Positions 17,239 to 27,709 of a DNA stretch of 64,000 nucleotides are shown here, one piece after another. The first letter of the stretch is position 1, and each line of letters starts with the position of its first letter. Origin of the DNA: an uncultured Acidimicrobiales bacterium (GTDB lineage Bacteria; Actinomycetota; Acidimicrobiia; Acidimicrobiales; SZUA-35). A model generated the notes under the pieces. It did no database searches and had not been told where the DNA came from. It saw only the letters and a program-made list of their open reading frames with translations. The translations under genes were made by a program, and so were the position numbers. The DNA lies in NCBI GenBank assembly GCA_938021675.1, contig CALIFY010000025.1, positions 154,156-218,155 of the forward strand. Reading direction: 5' to 3'.

Positions 17239-19617
17239 ATGTATCGGGCCCTCGGAATGTGGTGCTTCCAACAATGGAAGATTGTGGTGGCGGCGTGGAT
17301 CGCCATCTTCATCGCCGTATTCGGCGCCTCGCTGACGGTTGGCGGCGGCTTCGACAGCTCGTTCGAGATCCCGGAATCGGAAAGCCGCGATGGCTTCGAC
17401 GCACTCGATGAATACTTCGGTGGCCAAGGAAACGGCAATCCCGGGTCGATCGTATTCCGCACCGAGCGAGGCGTCGACGACCCCGAGGTCCAGGCCGCCA
17501 TCACGGAGTTGCTCGACTACACCGCATCGCTCGACGGGGTACTTGTCGTCAGTCCCTACGGTGAGACAAGACAGCCGCAGATCGCGTTTACCGGCCCCCA
17601 AGCCGGGCTCATAGCGTTCGCCGACATCACGATCGATTTGGAGATCGACGAGTTCGAGGCGGCGGCTTACGGAGAGCAGATTCGGGAACGTTCCGACGAA
17701 ATTCTCGAGGAAGCCGGGCTTGCCGATGAGCTACAGGTCGAGATTGGCGGTGCGGTCCTCGGAGGATTCGAACCGCCGGAGACCGAACTCATCGGACTGG
17801 CCTTCGCCGTTGTCGTTCTCATTCTGGCCTTTGGATCGGTCTTGGCAATGGGATTGCCGATCGGAACTGCCGTGGCCGGCGTAGCCACCGGGATCGGACT
17901 GATCGGACTGTTGAGCAATGTGATCGCCATTCCCGACTTCGCCGTCCAAGTCGGCGCCATGATCGGCCTCGGTGTCGGCATCGACTATGCGTTATTCATT
18001 GTGACCCGCTACCGCAACGCCCTGTCCGACGGCCACGACAAACTCGATGCCATCGGGACCGCCATCGACACCGCCGGCCGATCGGTTATCTTCGCCGGTC
18101 TTACCGTCGTGCTGTCGCTGCTCGGCATGGTGCTCATCGGGTTGGCCTTCATCAGCGGACTAGGAATCGGCGCCGCCAGCACGGTGGCCATCACCATGAT
18201 CGCTTCGGTAACGCTGCTTCCGGCGTTACTGGGCATGATCGGCGACCGGGTGGAACTCACCCGAGTACGAGGACTGGTCGCCGCCGGGTTTGTCTCCCTC
18301 GGTCTGCTCTCGCTCGGTCTCGGGTCCTGGCAGCTGAGCGCCCTGGCGGTCATCGCAGCCGGTGTCGTCTTGGTGATCGGGATGTTCGCTCCTGCTCTCC
18401 AGCGGGTTGTACCACCCCGTCGGGAGAAACCGCTGCGGGAAACGGCCGCCTACCGGTGGAGTCGAATGATCCAGGCTCATCCCTGGATCGCCGCCCTGGC
18501 CGGAACGGCCATCCTGCTGTTGCTCGCATCCCCAATCCTCGGGCTCAGGCTTGGGTTCTCCGACGAAGGTAACTTCCCAGCCGAAACGACCACGAGGAAG
18601 GCATACGACCTGGTTGCCGAGGGATTCGGACCCGGTTTCAATGGCCAGCTGTTGATCACCGCCGAGCTCGAGTCAGCGGCCGGAATCGGCCAGCTGGAGA
18701 TACTTCAGGAAGCGGTTGCCGGCACAGATGGTGTCGCCGCCGCATCGCCGCCAATCCCCAACAATCCAGAAAACCCGGCGGCCGCCATCATCCAGGTCGT
18801 GCCGACAACCTCACCCCAGGACGCAGCGACCGAAGAACTCGTCAGGACGTTGCGAGACGACGTCATCCCCACGGTCGATGATGGACTTGAAGTGTCGGTA
18901 ACCGGCGCCGTTCCGGCCAACATCGACTTCACCTCGTTCCTCGGGTCACGGATTCTAGTCTTCTTCGGCGTCGTGCTCGCCGTGAGCTTTCTGCTCCTCA
19001 CCGCGGTGTTTCGATCGCTCGTCGTTCCACTGAAGGCCGTGATCATGAACGTGCTGTCGATCGCATCGGCCTACGGCATCGTGGTGGCCATTTTTCAGTG
19101 GGGCTGGTTCGGTAGCGTCTTCGGCGTTGCCGGAGCCCCAATCGAGCCGTTCATTCCCATGATGTTGTTCGCCATCGTTTTTGGGTTGTCCATGGACTAC
19201 GAAGTCTTTCTGTTGTCCCGGGTTAAAGAAGAGTATGTCCGCACCGGTGACCCTCAGGCATCGGTTGCCGATGGACTTGCCGCAACCGCCAGGGTCATCA
19301 CCGCCGCTGCGGCCATCATGATCGTGGTCTTTGGCTCATTCATGTTCGAAGACAACCGCATCATCAAGCTGTTCGGGCTCGGTCTCGGCATGGCGGTGTT
19401 CCTGGACGCCAGCCTGGTTCGACTTCTGCTCGTACCGGCGACCATGGAGCTACTTGGAGCCCGAAACTGGTGGCTACCGGACTGGCTCGACCGGATCATC
19501 CCCAACCTCAACATCGAGGGGACGGAACTGCCGAGCCCGTCGTCGGCGCAACACCGGTTGAGCGATGACCCAGAACCGGTTGTGGCCACGCCGGAACGAG
19601 AGCCGGCCCTCGACTGA
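17239..19617 (+). CDS. MMPL-family RND exporter
   Basis: 792-residue inner-membrane proton-driven exporter with the MmpL layout: one N-terminal helix (FQQWKIVVAAWIAIFIAVFG), an extracellular domain, a helix bundle with GVGIDYALFIVTRYR (the Asp-Tyr pair of the proton relay), a second extracellular domain and a second bundle with FGLSMDYEVFLLSRVKEEY. Substrates in the family are lipids, siderophores or drugs. RBS AAGGA precedes ATG 17239. The divergent tetR and two palindromes in the shared promoter region point to local repression. Confidence 0.93.
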   Translation: MYRALGMWCFQQWKIVVAAWIAIFIAVFGASLTVGGGFDSSFEIPESESRDGFDALDEYFGGQGNGNPGSIVFRTERGVDDPEVQAAITELLDYTASLDGVLVVSPYGETRQPQIAFTGPQAGLIAFADITIDLEIDEFEAAAYGEQIRERSDEILEEAGLADELQVEIGGAVLGGFEPPETELIGLAFAVVVLILAFGSVLAMGLPIGTAVAGVATGIGLIGLLSNVIAIPDFAVQVGAMIGLGVGIDYALFIVTRYRNALSDGHDKLDAIGTAIDTAGRSVIFAGLTVVLSLLGMVLIGLAFISGLGIGAASTVAITMIASVTLLPALLGMIGDRVELTRVRGLVAAGFVSLGLLSLGLGSWQLSALAVIAAGVVLVIGMFAPALQRVVPPRREKPLRETAAYRWSRMIQAHPWIAALAGTAILLLLASPILGLRLGFSDEGNFPAETTTRKAYDLVAEGFGPGFNGQLLITAELESAAGIGQLEILQEAVAGTDGVAAASPPIPNNPENPAAAIIQVVPTTSPQDAATEELVRTLRDDVIPTVDDGLEVSVTGAVPANIDFTSFLGSRILVFFGVVLAVSFLLLTAVFRSLVVPLKAVIMNVLSIASAYGIVVAIFQWGWFGSVFGVAGAPIEPFIPMMLFAIVFGLSMDYEVFLLSRVKEEYVRTGDPQASVADGLAATARVITAAAAIMIVVFGSFMFEDNRIIKLFGLGLGMAVFLDASLVRLLLVPATMELLGARNWWLPDWLDRIIPNLNIEGTELPSPSSAQHRLSDDPEPVVATPEREPALD

Positions 19618-19748
19618 ACATGCGAAATCCCGGTGAGATGCGTCGAAATGGAGGCGCAGCTTCGTATGGTCGTGTAGTAACCGGGGCGTGCGATCGTTTC
19701 GGTGAGAGCGGGCTTCGCTATCGGTGGAGTCCTTGAAGGGAGATGGAC

Positions 19749-20108
19749 ATGGCAACCAAGGCCATTATCACCGGCGGCATTCTGATCATTCTCGGCATCG
19801 TGGTATCGATCGCATCAAGCTCGGAAAGCGTCACATCATGGATACCGGCGTTCATCGGCGCCTTGTTCGTCGCCCTTGGCGTAGCCGCTCGGTTACAGCC
19901 CAACCTCAACCATCACATCATGCACGGGGCAGCTGCCCTTTCGCTGCTCGCCATCTTAGGTAGCCTCGGCTCCCTCATCGGCCGCGGCAGCACCGGCTGG
20001 GCGTTACTTTCGCAACTGGTCACCATCATCGTCGTCGGTGGATTCTTGTTCCAAGCCATCGGGTCGTTCAAAGAGGCACGCCGAGCGCGGCTCGCCCAAG
20101 CCAACTAG
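19749..20108 (+). CDS. Small four-helix membrane protein
   Basis: 119 residues: four hydrophobic helices ([76 protein letters not shown]) and a basic C-terminal tail [12 protein letters not shown], probably cytoplasmic. The RBS AAGGGAG (19736-19742) directly abuts an ATG at 19743 and is 6 bases from ATG 19749, so the latter is chosen. It lies 20 bases upstream of fumC. Family not recognised. Confidence 0.75.
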   Translation: MATKAIITGGILIILGIVVSIASSSESVTSWIPAFIGALFVALGVAARLQPNLNHHIMHGAAALSLLAILGSLGSLIGRGSTGWALLSQLVTIIVVGGFLFQAIGSFKEARRARLAQAN

Positions 20109-20128
20109 ACAGACAAAAAGGATCGTTC

Positions 20129-21511
20129 ATGTCCACCCACCGGATCGAAAAGGACACCCTCGGCGAGGTTGAGGTTCCAGACGAGAAGTACTGGGGCGCC
20201 CAGACACAGCGAAGCATCCAGAATTTCGAGATCGGTACGCAGACCATGCCGATCGAGATCATCAGAGCGTTCGCCCACCTCAAGAAAGCGGCGGCGCTTG
20301 TCAATACTGAGCTCACCGACTTTCCGGCCGAGAAGTCGACAGCGATAGCCTCTGCCTGCGACGAGATCCTCGGCGGCAAGCACGACGATCAGTTCCCACT
20401 CGTCGTGTGGCAAACCGGGTCCGGAACGCAAAGCAACATGAACGTCAATGAGGTCGTGGCCAACCGGGCCACCGAGTTGCTCGGTGGCGACTTTCGGGCC
20501 GAGAAGCTCGTAAGCGCCAACGACGACGTCAACAAGAGTCAGAGTTCGAACGACACCTTTCCGACCGCGATGCACATCGCGTCCTACGACAAGATCGTTT
20601 CTGAAATGTTGCCGAAGGTGCGACTCCTTCATGAGACGCTCGCCGCCAAATCTGTCGAGTTCGCTGACATTACCAAGACCGGCCGCACTCATCTCATGGA
20701 CGCCACACCGGTCACCTTGGGCCAAGAGTTCAGCGGCTACGCCATGCAACTCCAGCGAGGAATGGAATCGATCAACGACAGCCTCGTCCGGCTCCGAGAG
20801 TTGGCGCTCGGCGGCACCGCCGTCGGCACCGGGTTGAATACCCCGACCGGATACGACGTCGCCGTCGCGGCCAAGATTGCCGAACTAACCGGGCATCCGT
20901 TCGTCACTGCCGAAAACAAGTTCGAGAGTCTTAGCGCTCACGACGCAATGGTGGAAATCAGCGGGGCGCTCAAGCGGATGGCGGTGAGCCTCATGCACAT
21001 CGCAAACAACGTTCGGATGCTGGCCAGCGGTCCCCGTACGTCCATCGGTGAGATCGTGCTTCCGGCGAACGAGCCGGGGAGCTCCATCATGCCTGGCAAG
21101 GTCAACCCAACCCAGTGTGAGGCGTTGACCATGGTTTGTGCTCAGGTCATCGGCAACGACACCGCCGTTGCGGTGTCCGGCACCCACGGTCACTATCAGC
21201 TCAACGTGTTCAAGCCGATCATGGCCTACAACGTACTTCTCAGCGCTCAGTTGCTCGGCGACGCCTGCCTGAGCTTCAACGACAACTGCGCCATCGGCAT
21301 CGAGCCGAACCGGGCCCGCATCGATGAGCTTCTCGGAAAAAGCCTGATGCTCGTGACCGCACTGAACACGAAGATCGGCTACTACAAAGCGGCTGAGATC
21401 GCACAAGCAGCCCACGCCAACGGCACAACCCTTCGGCAAGAAGCCGTGGCGTTGGGTCACCTCAGCGCCGCGGAATTCGACGAAATCGTCGTTCCCGAAC
21501 ACATGGTGTAG
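20129..21511 (+). CDS. fumC: Fumarate hydratase, class II
   Basis: 460 residues, the usual length for the oxygen-stable, cluster-free tetrameric fumarase that interconverts fumarate and L-malate in the TCA cycle. Starts [20 protein letters not shown], has [12 protein letters not shown], the catalytic [20 protein letters not shown] region, and the signature loop [11 protein letters not shown] (about 317-327). ATG 20129 follows an AAAGGA ribosome site and comes 20 bases after the small membrane protein gene, so they may be co-transcribed. Confidence 0.97.
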   Translation: MSTHRIEKDTLGEVEVPDEKYWGAQTQRSIQNFEIGTQTMPIEIIRAFAHLKKAAALVNTELTDFPAEKSTAIASACDEILGGKHDDQFPLVVWQTGSGTQSNMNVNEVVANRATELLGGDFRAEKLVSANDDVNKSQSSNDTFPTAMHIASYDKIVSEMLPKVRLLHETLAAKSVEFADITKTGRTHLMDATPVTLGQEFSGYAMQLQRGMESINDSLVRLRELALGGTAVGTGLNTPTGYDVAVAAKIAELTGHPFVTAENKFESLSAHDAMVEISGALKRMAVSLMHIANNVRMLASGPRTSIGEIVLPANEPGSSIMPGKVNPTQCEALTMVCAQVIGNDTAVAVSGTHGHYQLNVFKPIMAYNVLLSAQLLGDACLSFNDNCAIGIEPNRARIDELLGKSLMLVTALNTKIGYYKAAEIAQAAHANGTTLRQEAVALGHLSAAEFDEIVVPEHMV

Positions 21512-21644
21512 AGCCAACCGTCCCACGCCTCGGTGGTTCGCGAGACCCACGCCGCGACCAGCATCGACTCCCACCGATCGGCTCGGGTGAACCAGTCACC
21601 GAAGCAGTTCCTCTCCTGGTCGCAGTGTTGCAGGTGAACCTACT

Positions 21645-21863
21645 GTGGAACTCGTGGTGGAGCGTGGTGGAAACGTTGCACCGTTACTGGCAGGCCTCGG
21701 ACTGCTGGTAGCGGTGCTACTTGGATCGTGGTGGACCGGAAACGCGGTGGCCGAAGGCCGGGTCGCGGTGATGCTTCTGCGCTTCACCTTGTCGGTGTTC
21801 GGTGGCTTGTACTACGTCATCATGCTTCGGATCGCCACCGGGCGAGGCCTGTTCCCCCGCTAG
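21645..21863 (+). CDS. Small two-helix membrane protein before plsC
   Basis: 72 residues from GTG 21645, with AGGTGA 7 bases upstream. Two hydrophobic segments: APLLAGLGLLVAVLLGSWW and VMLLRFTLSVFGGLYYVIML, joined by a short loop and ending GRGLFPR. Its stop is 3 bases before the acyltransferase start, so it is probably coupled to it. No known family recognised. Confidence 0.6.
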   Translation: MELVVERGGNVAPLLAGLGLLVAVLLGSWWTGNAVAEGRVAVMLLRFTLSVFGGLYYVIMLRIATGRGLFPR

Positions 21864-21866
21864 ATT

Positions 21867-22562
21867 ATGCTTGTGGGAGCAGAACTCCGAGAAACGGCGT
21901 TAGCTCGCGGCGACCGACGTTCATCGCTAGCGATATATCGAGTCGCTCGCGGCATCCTTCGACGAGCCATCAATCCTTGGCTCCGCCTTCGTTCAGAAAA
22001 TACTGCGGTGCTCGATCTTCCCGGCCCAACGGTGCTGGCGCCAGTTCATCGCTCCAATCTCGATAGTGCCCTGGTCGCCGCCCTCAGCAACCGCCGGATC
22101 CGGGCGCTCGGCAAAGAGTCGCTATTCACAACGCCGGGGGTGTCCTACATTTGCGCTGCGCTCGGCGCGATCCCCGTTCGTCGAGGCCAAGCCGATCGCG
22201 ATGCCCTGAAGGCGGCAAAGGCACTACTCGATGCCGGCGAGTCGATGATCGTTTTTCCCGAAGGCTCACGTCAAGCTGGACCGGTGGTCGGCGAACTCTT
22301 CGACGGTGCCGCATGGCTGGCAGCCAGGACCGGGGCGCGGGTCATCCCGATAGGGATCGCCGGCACCGAAGCGGCCATGCCCGAAGGCACTAAGTTCATC
22401 CACCGGTCGACGGTGGCCATCGTCCCTGGCGACCCGTTGTCGGCGCCTACCGGCGCTGACGGGGCCAGGGTCAGCCGTAGCCAACTACAGGCCTTCACCT
22501 CCGAACTACAGGCCGGCCTTCAGACAGCTCAAGACCGGGCCGAACGCCTGGCCCGCGAATAG
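21867..22562 (+). CDS. Glycerolipid acyltransferase, PlsC family
   Basis: 231 residues. The LPLAT motif HRSNLD (His61-x4-Asp66) and the glycerophosphate-binding FPEGSR (about 130-135) are both present, followed by IPIGIAGTEAAMP, as in 1-acyl-sn-glycerol-3-phosphate acyltransferases that make phosphatidate. No strong transmembrane helix, so it is probably a peripheral membrane enzyme. ATG 21867 immediately follows the small membrane protein gene, and an acyl-CoA synthetase lies downstream. Confidence 0.88.
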   Translation: MLVGAELRETALARGDRRSSLAIYRVARGILRRAINPWLRLRSENTAVLDLPGPTVLAPVHRSNLDSALVAALSNRRIRALGKESLFTTPGVSYICAALGAIPVRRGQADRDALKAAKALLDAGESMIVFPEGSRQAGPVVGELFDGAAWLAARTGARVIPIGIAGTEAAMPEGTKFIHRSTVAIVPGDPLSAPTGADGARVSRSQLQAFTSELQAGLQTAQDRAERLARE

Positions 22563-22668
22563 ACCCGCCGGAGATCGCCACGGCCCGGGACCTGGGCGTC
22601 AATTACACGCCGGTGGGTCGGTGATCTAGTGTGATCCCATTCGCAGGTGAATCGAAAAGGACTCGTCT

Positions 22669-24312
22669 ATGGCTGACCTCAGCATGACCGTAGGCTCGAC
22701 CGACGTCCCGTTGCTCGACGAGACCATCGGAGCCAATCTGGCCGCCACCGTGGCCGTCTACCCGGATCATGAGGCATTGATCGCAACCCACCAGGACATC
22801 AGATGGACATGGTCTGAGCTTGGGCGACGGATCGATGAAACAGCCCGCGCTTTTTTGGCCAGTGGTTTCGAGCCCGGTGACCGGCTCGGTATTTGGGCCC
22901 CGAACTGTGCCGAGTGGGTTCTGGTCCAGTTCGCCTCGGCCCAGATCGGCGTCATTTTGGTCAACATCAACCCGGCGTACCGAAGCCATGAGGTCCGCTA
23001 CGCCCTCCAACAATCCGGATGTCGAGGCCTCGTCGCGGCAGAGACCTTCAAGACCAGCGACTATCGAGCGATGGTGGACGAAGTCCGACACGACCTTCCG
23101 GATCTTGAGCATGTGTACTACCTCGGAACCGACGGCTGGACCGAGCTCCTGGCAACTGCAACACAAGTCACCACGGCCGAAGTCGACGAAGTCGGAGCCA
23201 CCCTCAACCCAGACGACCCGATCAACATTCAGTACACGTCGGGCACGACCGGTTACCCAAAAGGAGCGACGCTCAGCCACCGCAACATAGTGAACAACGC
23301 CTTTTTCGTCGGCCAAGGATGCGGTTACACGCCCGAGGATCGAGTGTGTATTCCAGTCCCCTTGTACCACTGCTTTGGCATGGTGATGGGCGTGCTCGGG
23401 TGTTCAACCCACGGATCGACCATCGTGCTTCCTGGCGATGCATTCGACTCGGCGACGACGCTGAAGACGGTGACCGACGAGCGATGCACCAGTCTGTACG
23501 GTGTCCCAACCATGTTCATCGCCATGTTGGCCGATCCAAACTTCGAGGCATACGACTTCAGCACGCTCCGCACCGGGATCATGGCCGGGTCACCCTGCCC
23601 GATCGAAATCATGAAGCAGTGCATCGAACGGATGAATATGGACGAAGTGACCATCTGCTATGGCATGACGGAAACATCCCCGGTTTCCACCCAGACCGCT
23701 GGCGACGATCCGATCGACAAACGGGTCGGGTCCGTCGGGCAAGTCCACCCTCACGTCGAGATCAAGATCGTCGATCCCGAGACTGGCCAGGTGGTGCCAA
23801 GAGGCCGGTCCGGCGAGTTCTGTACCCGCGGTTACTCGGTAATGCTCGGCTACTGGAACGATGAGGCTCGGACGACCGACGCCATCGACACCGACGGTTG
23901 GATGCATACCGCAGACCTGGCCGCAATGGACGCCGATGGGTACGTCAATATCGTTGGGCGCACCAAGGACATGATCATTCGTGGCGGGGAAAACGTGTAC
24001 CCCCGAGAGATTGAAGAATTTCTTTATGGACACCCCAAGATCCGCGATGTGCAGGTCGTCGGGGTCCCCGATGATCGATACGGCGAGGAAGTCATGGCGT
24101 GGATTCAGACCGATGGCGGCGTTGAGCTAGGGGTCGACGAGGTGCGGGAGTATTGCCGGGACAAGATCGCCCACTTCAAGATCCCGCGGTATGTGGCCAT
24201 GACCGACGAGTTCCCCATGACGGTCACCGGCAAGATACAAAAGTTCAAACTCCGCGACGATGCCATCGACCAACTGGGTCTCCGGGCCGCAACCAGCAGT
24301 GAAACGGCGTAA
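22669..24312 (+). CDS. Fatty acyl-CoA synthetase, AMP-forming
   Basis: 547 residues of the ANL superfamily, activating a carboxylate (probably a medium or long fatty acid) to acyl-CoA through an acyl-adenylate. Motifs: P-loop [16 protein letters not shown] (about 187-202), [10 protein letters not shown] adenine motif, the [20 protein letters not shown] hinge, and the C-terminal catalytic Lys in TVTGKIQKF. The sequence resembles the ACSF2/FadD35 branch. ATG 22669 follows an AAAAGGA ribosome site. Co-directional with plsC, so acyl activation and lipid synthesis may be linked. Confidence 0.93.
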   Translation: MADLSMTVGSTDVPLLDETIGANLAATVAVYPDHEALIATHQDIRWTWSELGRRIDETARAFLASGFEPGDRLGIWAPNCAEWVLVQFASAQIGVILVNINPAYRSHEVRYALQQSGCRGLVAAETFKTSDYRAMVDEVRHDLPDLEHVYYLGTDGWTELLATATQVTTAEVDEVGATLNPDDPINIQYTSGTTGYPKGATLSHRNIVNNAFFVGQGCGYTPEDRVCIPVPLYHCFGMVMGVLGCSTHGSTIVLPGDAFDSATTLKTVTDERCTSLYGVPTMFIAMLADPNFEAYDFSTLRTGIMAGSPCPIEIMKQCIERMNMDEVTICYGMTETSPVSTQTAGDDPIDKRVGSVGQVHPHVEIKIVDPETGQVVPRGRSGEFCTRGYSVMLGYWNDEARTTDAIDTDGWMHTADLAAMDADGYVNIVGRTKDMIIRGGENVYPREIEEFLYGHPKIRDVQVVGVPDDRYGEEVMAWIQTDGGVELGVDEVREYCRDKIAHFKIPRYVAMTDEFPMTVTGKIQKFKLRDDAIDQLGLRAATSSETA

Positions 24313-24335
24313 CGGGCCCGATCACCGAGGAGCTG

Positions 24336-25004
24336 ATGATCATGAAGGTCGAAGTCTGGTCAGACGTCGTCTGCCCTTGGTGCTACATCGGGAAACGACG
24401 GTTTGAGTCAGCTGTCGAAGCGTTCGAGGCCGAAACTGGCGATGCGGTAGAGGTACGGTTTCGACCGTTTATGCTCGACCCATCGGCGCCGTCGACGGCA
24501 CGGCCGGTCTTGGAGGTTTACGAGCGCAAGTTCGGTGGACCGGATGCGGCCCGGCAACTGGTCGACCGAGTGACAGCGGAAGCATCGGGCGTAGGACTCG
24601 ACTTCAGGATGAACGACGCCAAGCGGGCAAACACACTCCCCGCTCACCGCCTTCTCGTACTTGCCGAACGACACGGGTCGCAGGCCGAGCTGAAGGAGCG
24701 GCTCCTTCATGCGTACTTCGCCGAAGGGGCCGACATTGGGGATCGGGACGTTCTGGTCGGTCAGGCGGAATCGGTCGGCATCGACTCCGAGGTCGCTCGC
24801 TCCTGGCTAGCTGGCGACGGCGGCCGAGTTGAGGTGGCGACAAGTCTGGAGTTCGCCGCGGCAAACGGCATCACCAGCGTGCCGACATACGTATTCGACC
24901 GGCGGGTTTCCGTCCCTGGGGCACAGCCACCCGAGGTATTCGTCCGCGTTCTTCAACAGGTTCACGCCAGCGATGGACCGGAGCAGCTCATCGAACCGGA
25001 CTAG
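24336..25004 (+). CDS. DsbA-family oxidoreductase, FrnE-like
   Basis: 222 residues with a thioredoxin fold interrupted by a helical insertion, as in FrnE and 2-hydroxychromene-2-carboxylate isomerase relatives. Active-site motif SDVVCPWCYIG (Cys13, Cys16) and the cis-proline loop ITSVPTYVFD near the C-terminus. There is no signal peptide, so it acts in the cytoplasm, probably as a thiol-disulfide oxidoreductase. A GAGGAG ribosome site serves either ATG 24336 or ATG 24342; the protein core is unaffected. Confidence 0.9.
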   Translation: MIMKVEVWSDVVCPWCYIGKRRFESAVEAFEAETGDAVEVRFRPFMLDPSAPSTARPVLEVYERKFGGPDAARQLVDRVTAEASGVGLDFRMNDAKRANTLPAHRLLVLAERHGSQAELKERLLHAYFAEGADIGDRDVLVGQAESVGIDSEVARSWLAGDGGRVEVATSLEFAAANGITSVPTYVFDRRVSVPGAQPPEVFVRVLQQVHASDGPEQLIEPD

Positions 25005-25123
25005 CTTCCCGTTAACGACGGACGGTGTGGGCGTGGCCTACCGACCGAGATCTTTGGACCGGTCCGTGCCGCTCTCAAGCTCGGTTCCACGCGACGACCA
25101 TCGATGACCTATCGTCGAGAGCG

Positions 25124-25684
25124 ATGGATCTCAAGCGTATCGAGGCTGCCGTCCGTGAGATTCTCGAGTCGGTAGGAGAAGATCCCGATCGCGATGGTCT
25201 GCAAGACACACCGGCTCGGGTTGCTCGCTCCTACACCGAGTTACTTCGCGGCTACCAAGAAGACCCGGGCCGTCACCTGGAACGACAGTTCGAAGTCGAT
25301 CACGACGAGATGGTGATAGTCAGGGACATCCCGTTCAGCTCGCTCTGCGAGCATCACATGTTGCCATTCATCGGTCGAACACACGTCGCATACCTTCCAG
25401 GGCCAGACGGAACGGTGTGCGGCCTATCAAAACTGGCCAGGGTGGTAGATGGATTCGCGACCCGACTCCAAGTTCAGGAGCGGCTCACGGCACAGGTCGC
25501 CGACGCAATCCGCGACCGCCTCAGCGCCGCCGGCGTACTCGTCGTCGTCGAGGCCGAACACCTCTGCATGTCGATGCGGGGAGTGAAAAAACCGGGAGCG
25601 ATGACGTCGACGTCCGCCGTACGGGGATTGCTCAAAGAGAGCGCCGCGACACGGGCCGAAGCGCTCGAGCTCATCCGAAACTGA
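25124..25684 (+). CDS. folE: GTP cyclohydrolase I
   Basis: 186 residues. Converts GTP to 7,8-dihydroneopterin triphosphate, the first step of folate or tetrahydrobiopterin synthesis. Zinc and active-site motifs: [12 protein letters not shown] (Cys and His ligands), [20 protein letters not shown], and [12 protein letters not shown] with the second zinc Cys. No ribosome site is seen; TATCGT at 25110-25115 is 8 bases before the ATG, fitting leaderless initiation. A pterin-carbinolamine dehydratase gene is elsewhere in the window (39843). Confidence 0.96.
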   Translation: MDLKRIEAAVREILESVGEDPDRDGLQDTPARVARSYTELLRGYQEDPGRHLERQFEVDHDEMVIVRDIPFSSLCEHHMLPFIGRTHVAYLPGPDGTVCGLSKLARVVDGFATRLQVQERLTAQVADAIRDRLSAAGVLVVVEAEHLCMSMRGVKKPGAMTSTSAVRGLLKESAATRAEALELIRN

Positions 25685-25724
25685 CGCCTCGGAGCCGTCG
25701 TTCGTCCAATATCGCCGCCCGCGG

Positions 25725-26357
25725 TCAGACGGCCAGCGGAAGTTGGCCGGCGACGAAGCGCTCGGCCATGACGAGCATCACCGCCCAATATCCATCGATC
25801 GGTTGAATCAGGTCGTCGGTCAGTATCTCGATCTTTTCGACCGGTTGGCCGGGCCGCCACTGGAGCCCCGGCACCGTCGCACGGAGACCGGCCAGTACCG
25901 AGAGCAACTCGTCGGCCCGCACCTCGACGAGTCCTTCAACCTCGTTTGGGTCCGGAGCAAAGCGATCGATCGGCCGGTCGTCGCTGAGAAGAAACACGTG
26001 GACCCGCTCCCGGTTCTGTCCCTCGCCGTTGTCATCGGCCAGAAGGCGAACGCCGAGCGGAACGAGTTCGTCGCGATCTACCTCGATTCCGAGTTCCTCA
26101 TCGATTTCTCGAACACCGTCGGTCGGGCTCTCACCAGACAAGAGGTGGCCGGTGGCCGACAGATCGAGCAATCCGGGAAAGGCGGTAGCGGCCCGATGAC
26201 GGCGTTGAAGAACGACGGTCGCCGGTGACGAAGATCGAACGACGAGACAGTGAAACGTCTGGTGCCAGCGGCCTTCGGCATGGACCTCACGTCGCGACGC
26301 ACGACCCAGCGGTTTCCCCGAGGCCGTCAGCACATCGATCACCTCATCAGCACTCAT
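25725..26357 (-). CDS. Nudix hydrolase, IPP-isomerase-like branch
   Basis: 210 residues. N-terminal strand pattern VLTASGKPLGRASRREVHAEGRWHQTFHC is that of Nudix proteins related to isopentenyl-diphosphate isomerase (YfcD type). The Nudix box is at 70-91 (GHLLSGE ... REIDEELGI), but there are six residues between the first Glu and Arg-Glu instead of seven, one short of the consensus. Start ATG 26357 has AGGAG 6 bases upstream. It probably hydrolyses a nucleoside diphosphate derivative; the substrate is unknown. Confidence 0.82.
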   Translation of the reverse strand: MSADEVIDVLTASGKPLGRASRREVHAEGRWHQTFHCLVVRSSSPATVVLQRRHRAATAFPGLLDLSATGHLLSGESPTDGVREIDEELGIEVDRDELVPLGVRLLADDNGEGQNRERVHVFLLSDDRPIDRFAPDPNEVEGLVEVRADELLSVLAGLRATVPGLQWRPGQPVEKIEILTDDLIQPIDGYWAVMLVMAERFVAGQLPLAV

Positions 26358-26483
26358 TTCATTCTCCTGTTGCCAACGTTGGCGGCGCGTTGGTTCCGCA
26401 TACGACCCCCGATGGATCGATCGGTCCACGGTAACGGCGCCGTCGATGGCCCCAATCCCCCGGATGGCTGCCGCCTGCCACAC

Positions 26484-27689
26484 TCACGCCATGGCCCGAT
26501 CGATCGATCGGAACAATGGACGGCCGAGAACCAGGAGCGACCCAACCACGATGCCCGAAAGTAGGAACACCCACTGCGGGCCCCACCGCTCAGCGATTGC
26601 GCCACCGAGAAGGGCGCCGAGCGGTTGAAAGCTCCAGGCCACAAAGAGATAGGCGGTCATCATCCGACCGAACACCTCATCGGGAACCAACCGCTGACGG
26701 ATAGTGGCGCTGACCACGTTCCAAGACGGGTCGGACATCCCAGTGACCACCGCGCCCAGTACGGCAACCGCTACTACCGTGCCAAGGCCAAACAACAGGG
26801 CGGCGATCATGTAGGTCACGACGGCAACGCGCAAGCTGGTGGAGTGACTGGTCCGGCGAACGATCACTGCCACAAAGAAGGACATAATGACCGATGCGAC
26901 CCCATCGATGCCCAGCAAGATGCCGAATCCGATATCGGTTAGCCCGAATCGTTCCTTGGCCAGAACGACGAATACGGCGTTCCCCGCCTCGCCAACGAAC
27001 GAAAACAGGCCGACGGCCAAGGCCAATGGTCGTAGGACGTCATGACCCCACACGTAGCGAAGACCGACGACGATTTGCTGACGAAAGGGAGCAGCCGAGT
27101 CGCCGCCATTTGGTCGCCGCCCGGCCGGCACCCGATGCAACGCCATCACCGTGGCAACGGCCAACCCGACCGATACGACAAACGGTGCGGCGTGGTCCAG
27201 CTGAAACAAAATAGCCCCAAGGGGTGGACCAACAAACAAGTTGGTCACAGTCTGGGCTGCCGAGATCCGGGAGTTCGCCACCTCCAACACGTCGGCGGCG
27301 ACCACCTGGCGGACCATAGCCGGCAGCCCGCTATCGGTGAGCACTTCGCTGACACCGACCGTGAACGCCGCGACGGCCAACAACTCGATCGACGCCATGT
27401 CGGCGGTGATGAGCATGGCCAGACCGGCCAACGCTGCACCGCGCCCCAGTTGAGCGCCGATGGCAACGAGCCGTCGGTCCGATCGGTCGAGGAGCACCCC
27501 GGCCGGCAACGCCACGACGAGGAACGGCAAGACCCTCGCCGCCGAGACGAACGCAACAAGCCGTGCATCGTCGGTCAAGGTGAATGCCATCAGCGGAATG
27601 GCGACAAGACCTAACCCATCACCCAGATTGGTGGACGCGAAGGCAGCCCACAAACGCCAGAACGCTGTGCCAAGTCTCGGGCCGCTCAC
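26484..27689 (-). CDS. Major facilitator superfamily transporter
   Basis: 401 residues with about 12 hydrophobic helices. The loop between helices 2 and 3 has PAGVLLDRSDRRLV, the MFS motif A form (G-x3-D-R-x-x-R-R). The sequence resembles the MFS_3 exporters with a DHA-like N-terminus (FASTNLGDGLGLVAIPLMAF). No signal peptide. Substrate unknown; such proteins often export drugs or metabolites. It ends close to the Nudix gene and begins 20 bases from the carboxylase stop, so it may be read through from the acyl-CoA carboxylase operon. Confidence 0.88.
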   Translation of the reverse strand: MSGPRLGTAFWRLWAAFASTNLGDGLGLVAIPLMAFTLTDDARLVAFVSAARVLPFLVVALPAGVLLDRSDRRLVAIGAQLGRGAALAGLAMLITADMASIELLAVAAFTVGVSEVLTDSGLPAMVRQVVAADVLEVANSRISAAQTVTNLFVGPPLGAILFQLDHAAPFVVSVGLAVATVMALHRVPAGRRPNGGDSAAPFRQQIVVGLRYVWGHDVLRPLALAVGLFSFVGEAGNAVFVVLAKERFGLTDIGFGILLGIDGVASVIMSFFVAVIVRRTSHSTSLRVAVVTYMIAALLFGLGTVVAVAVLGAVVTGMSDPSWNVVSATIRQRLVPDEVFGRMMTAYLFVAWSFQPLGALLGGAIAERWGPQWVFLLSGIVVGSLLVLGRPLFRSIDRAMA

Positions 27690-27709
27690 CCCGAGAGATT
27701 AACGGTGAA

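Noticed and set aside
17768..17778. GGATTCGAACC resembling a tRNA T-arm
   Set aside because: It lies in the MMPL coding sequence and no acceptor or anticodon stems surround it.
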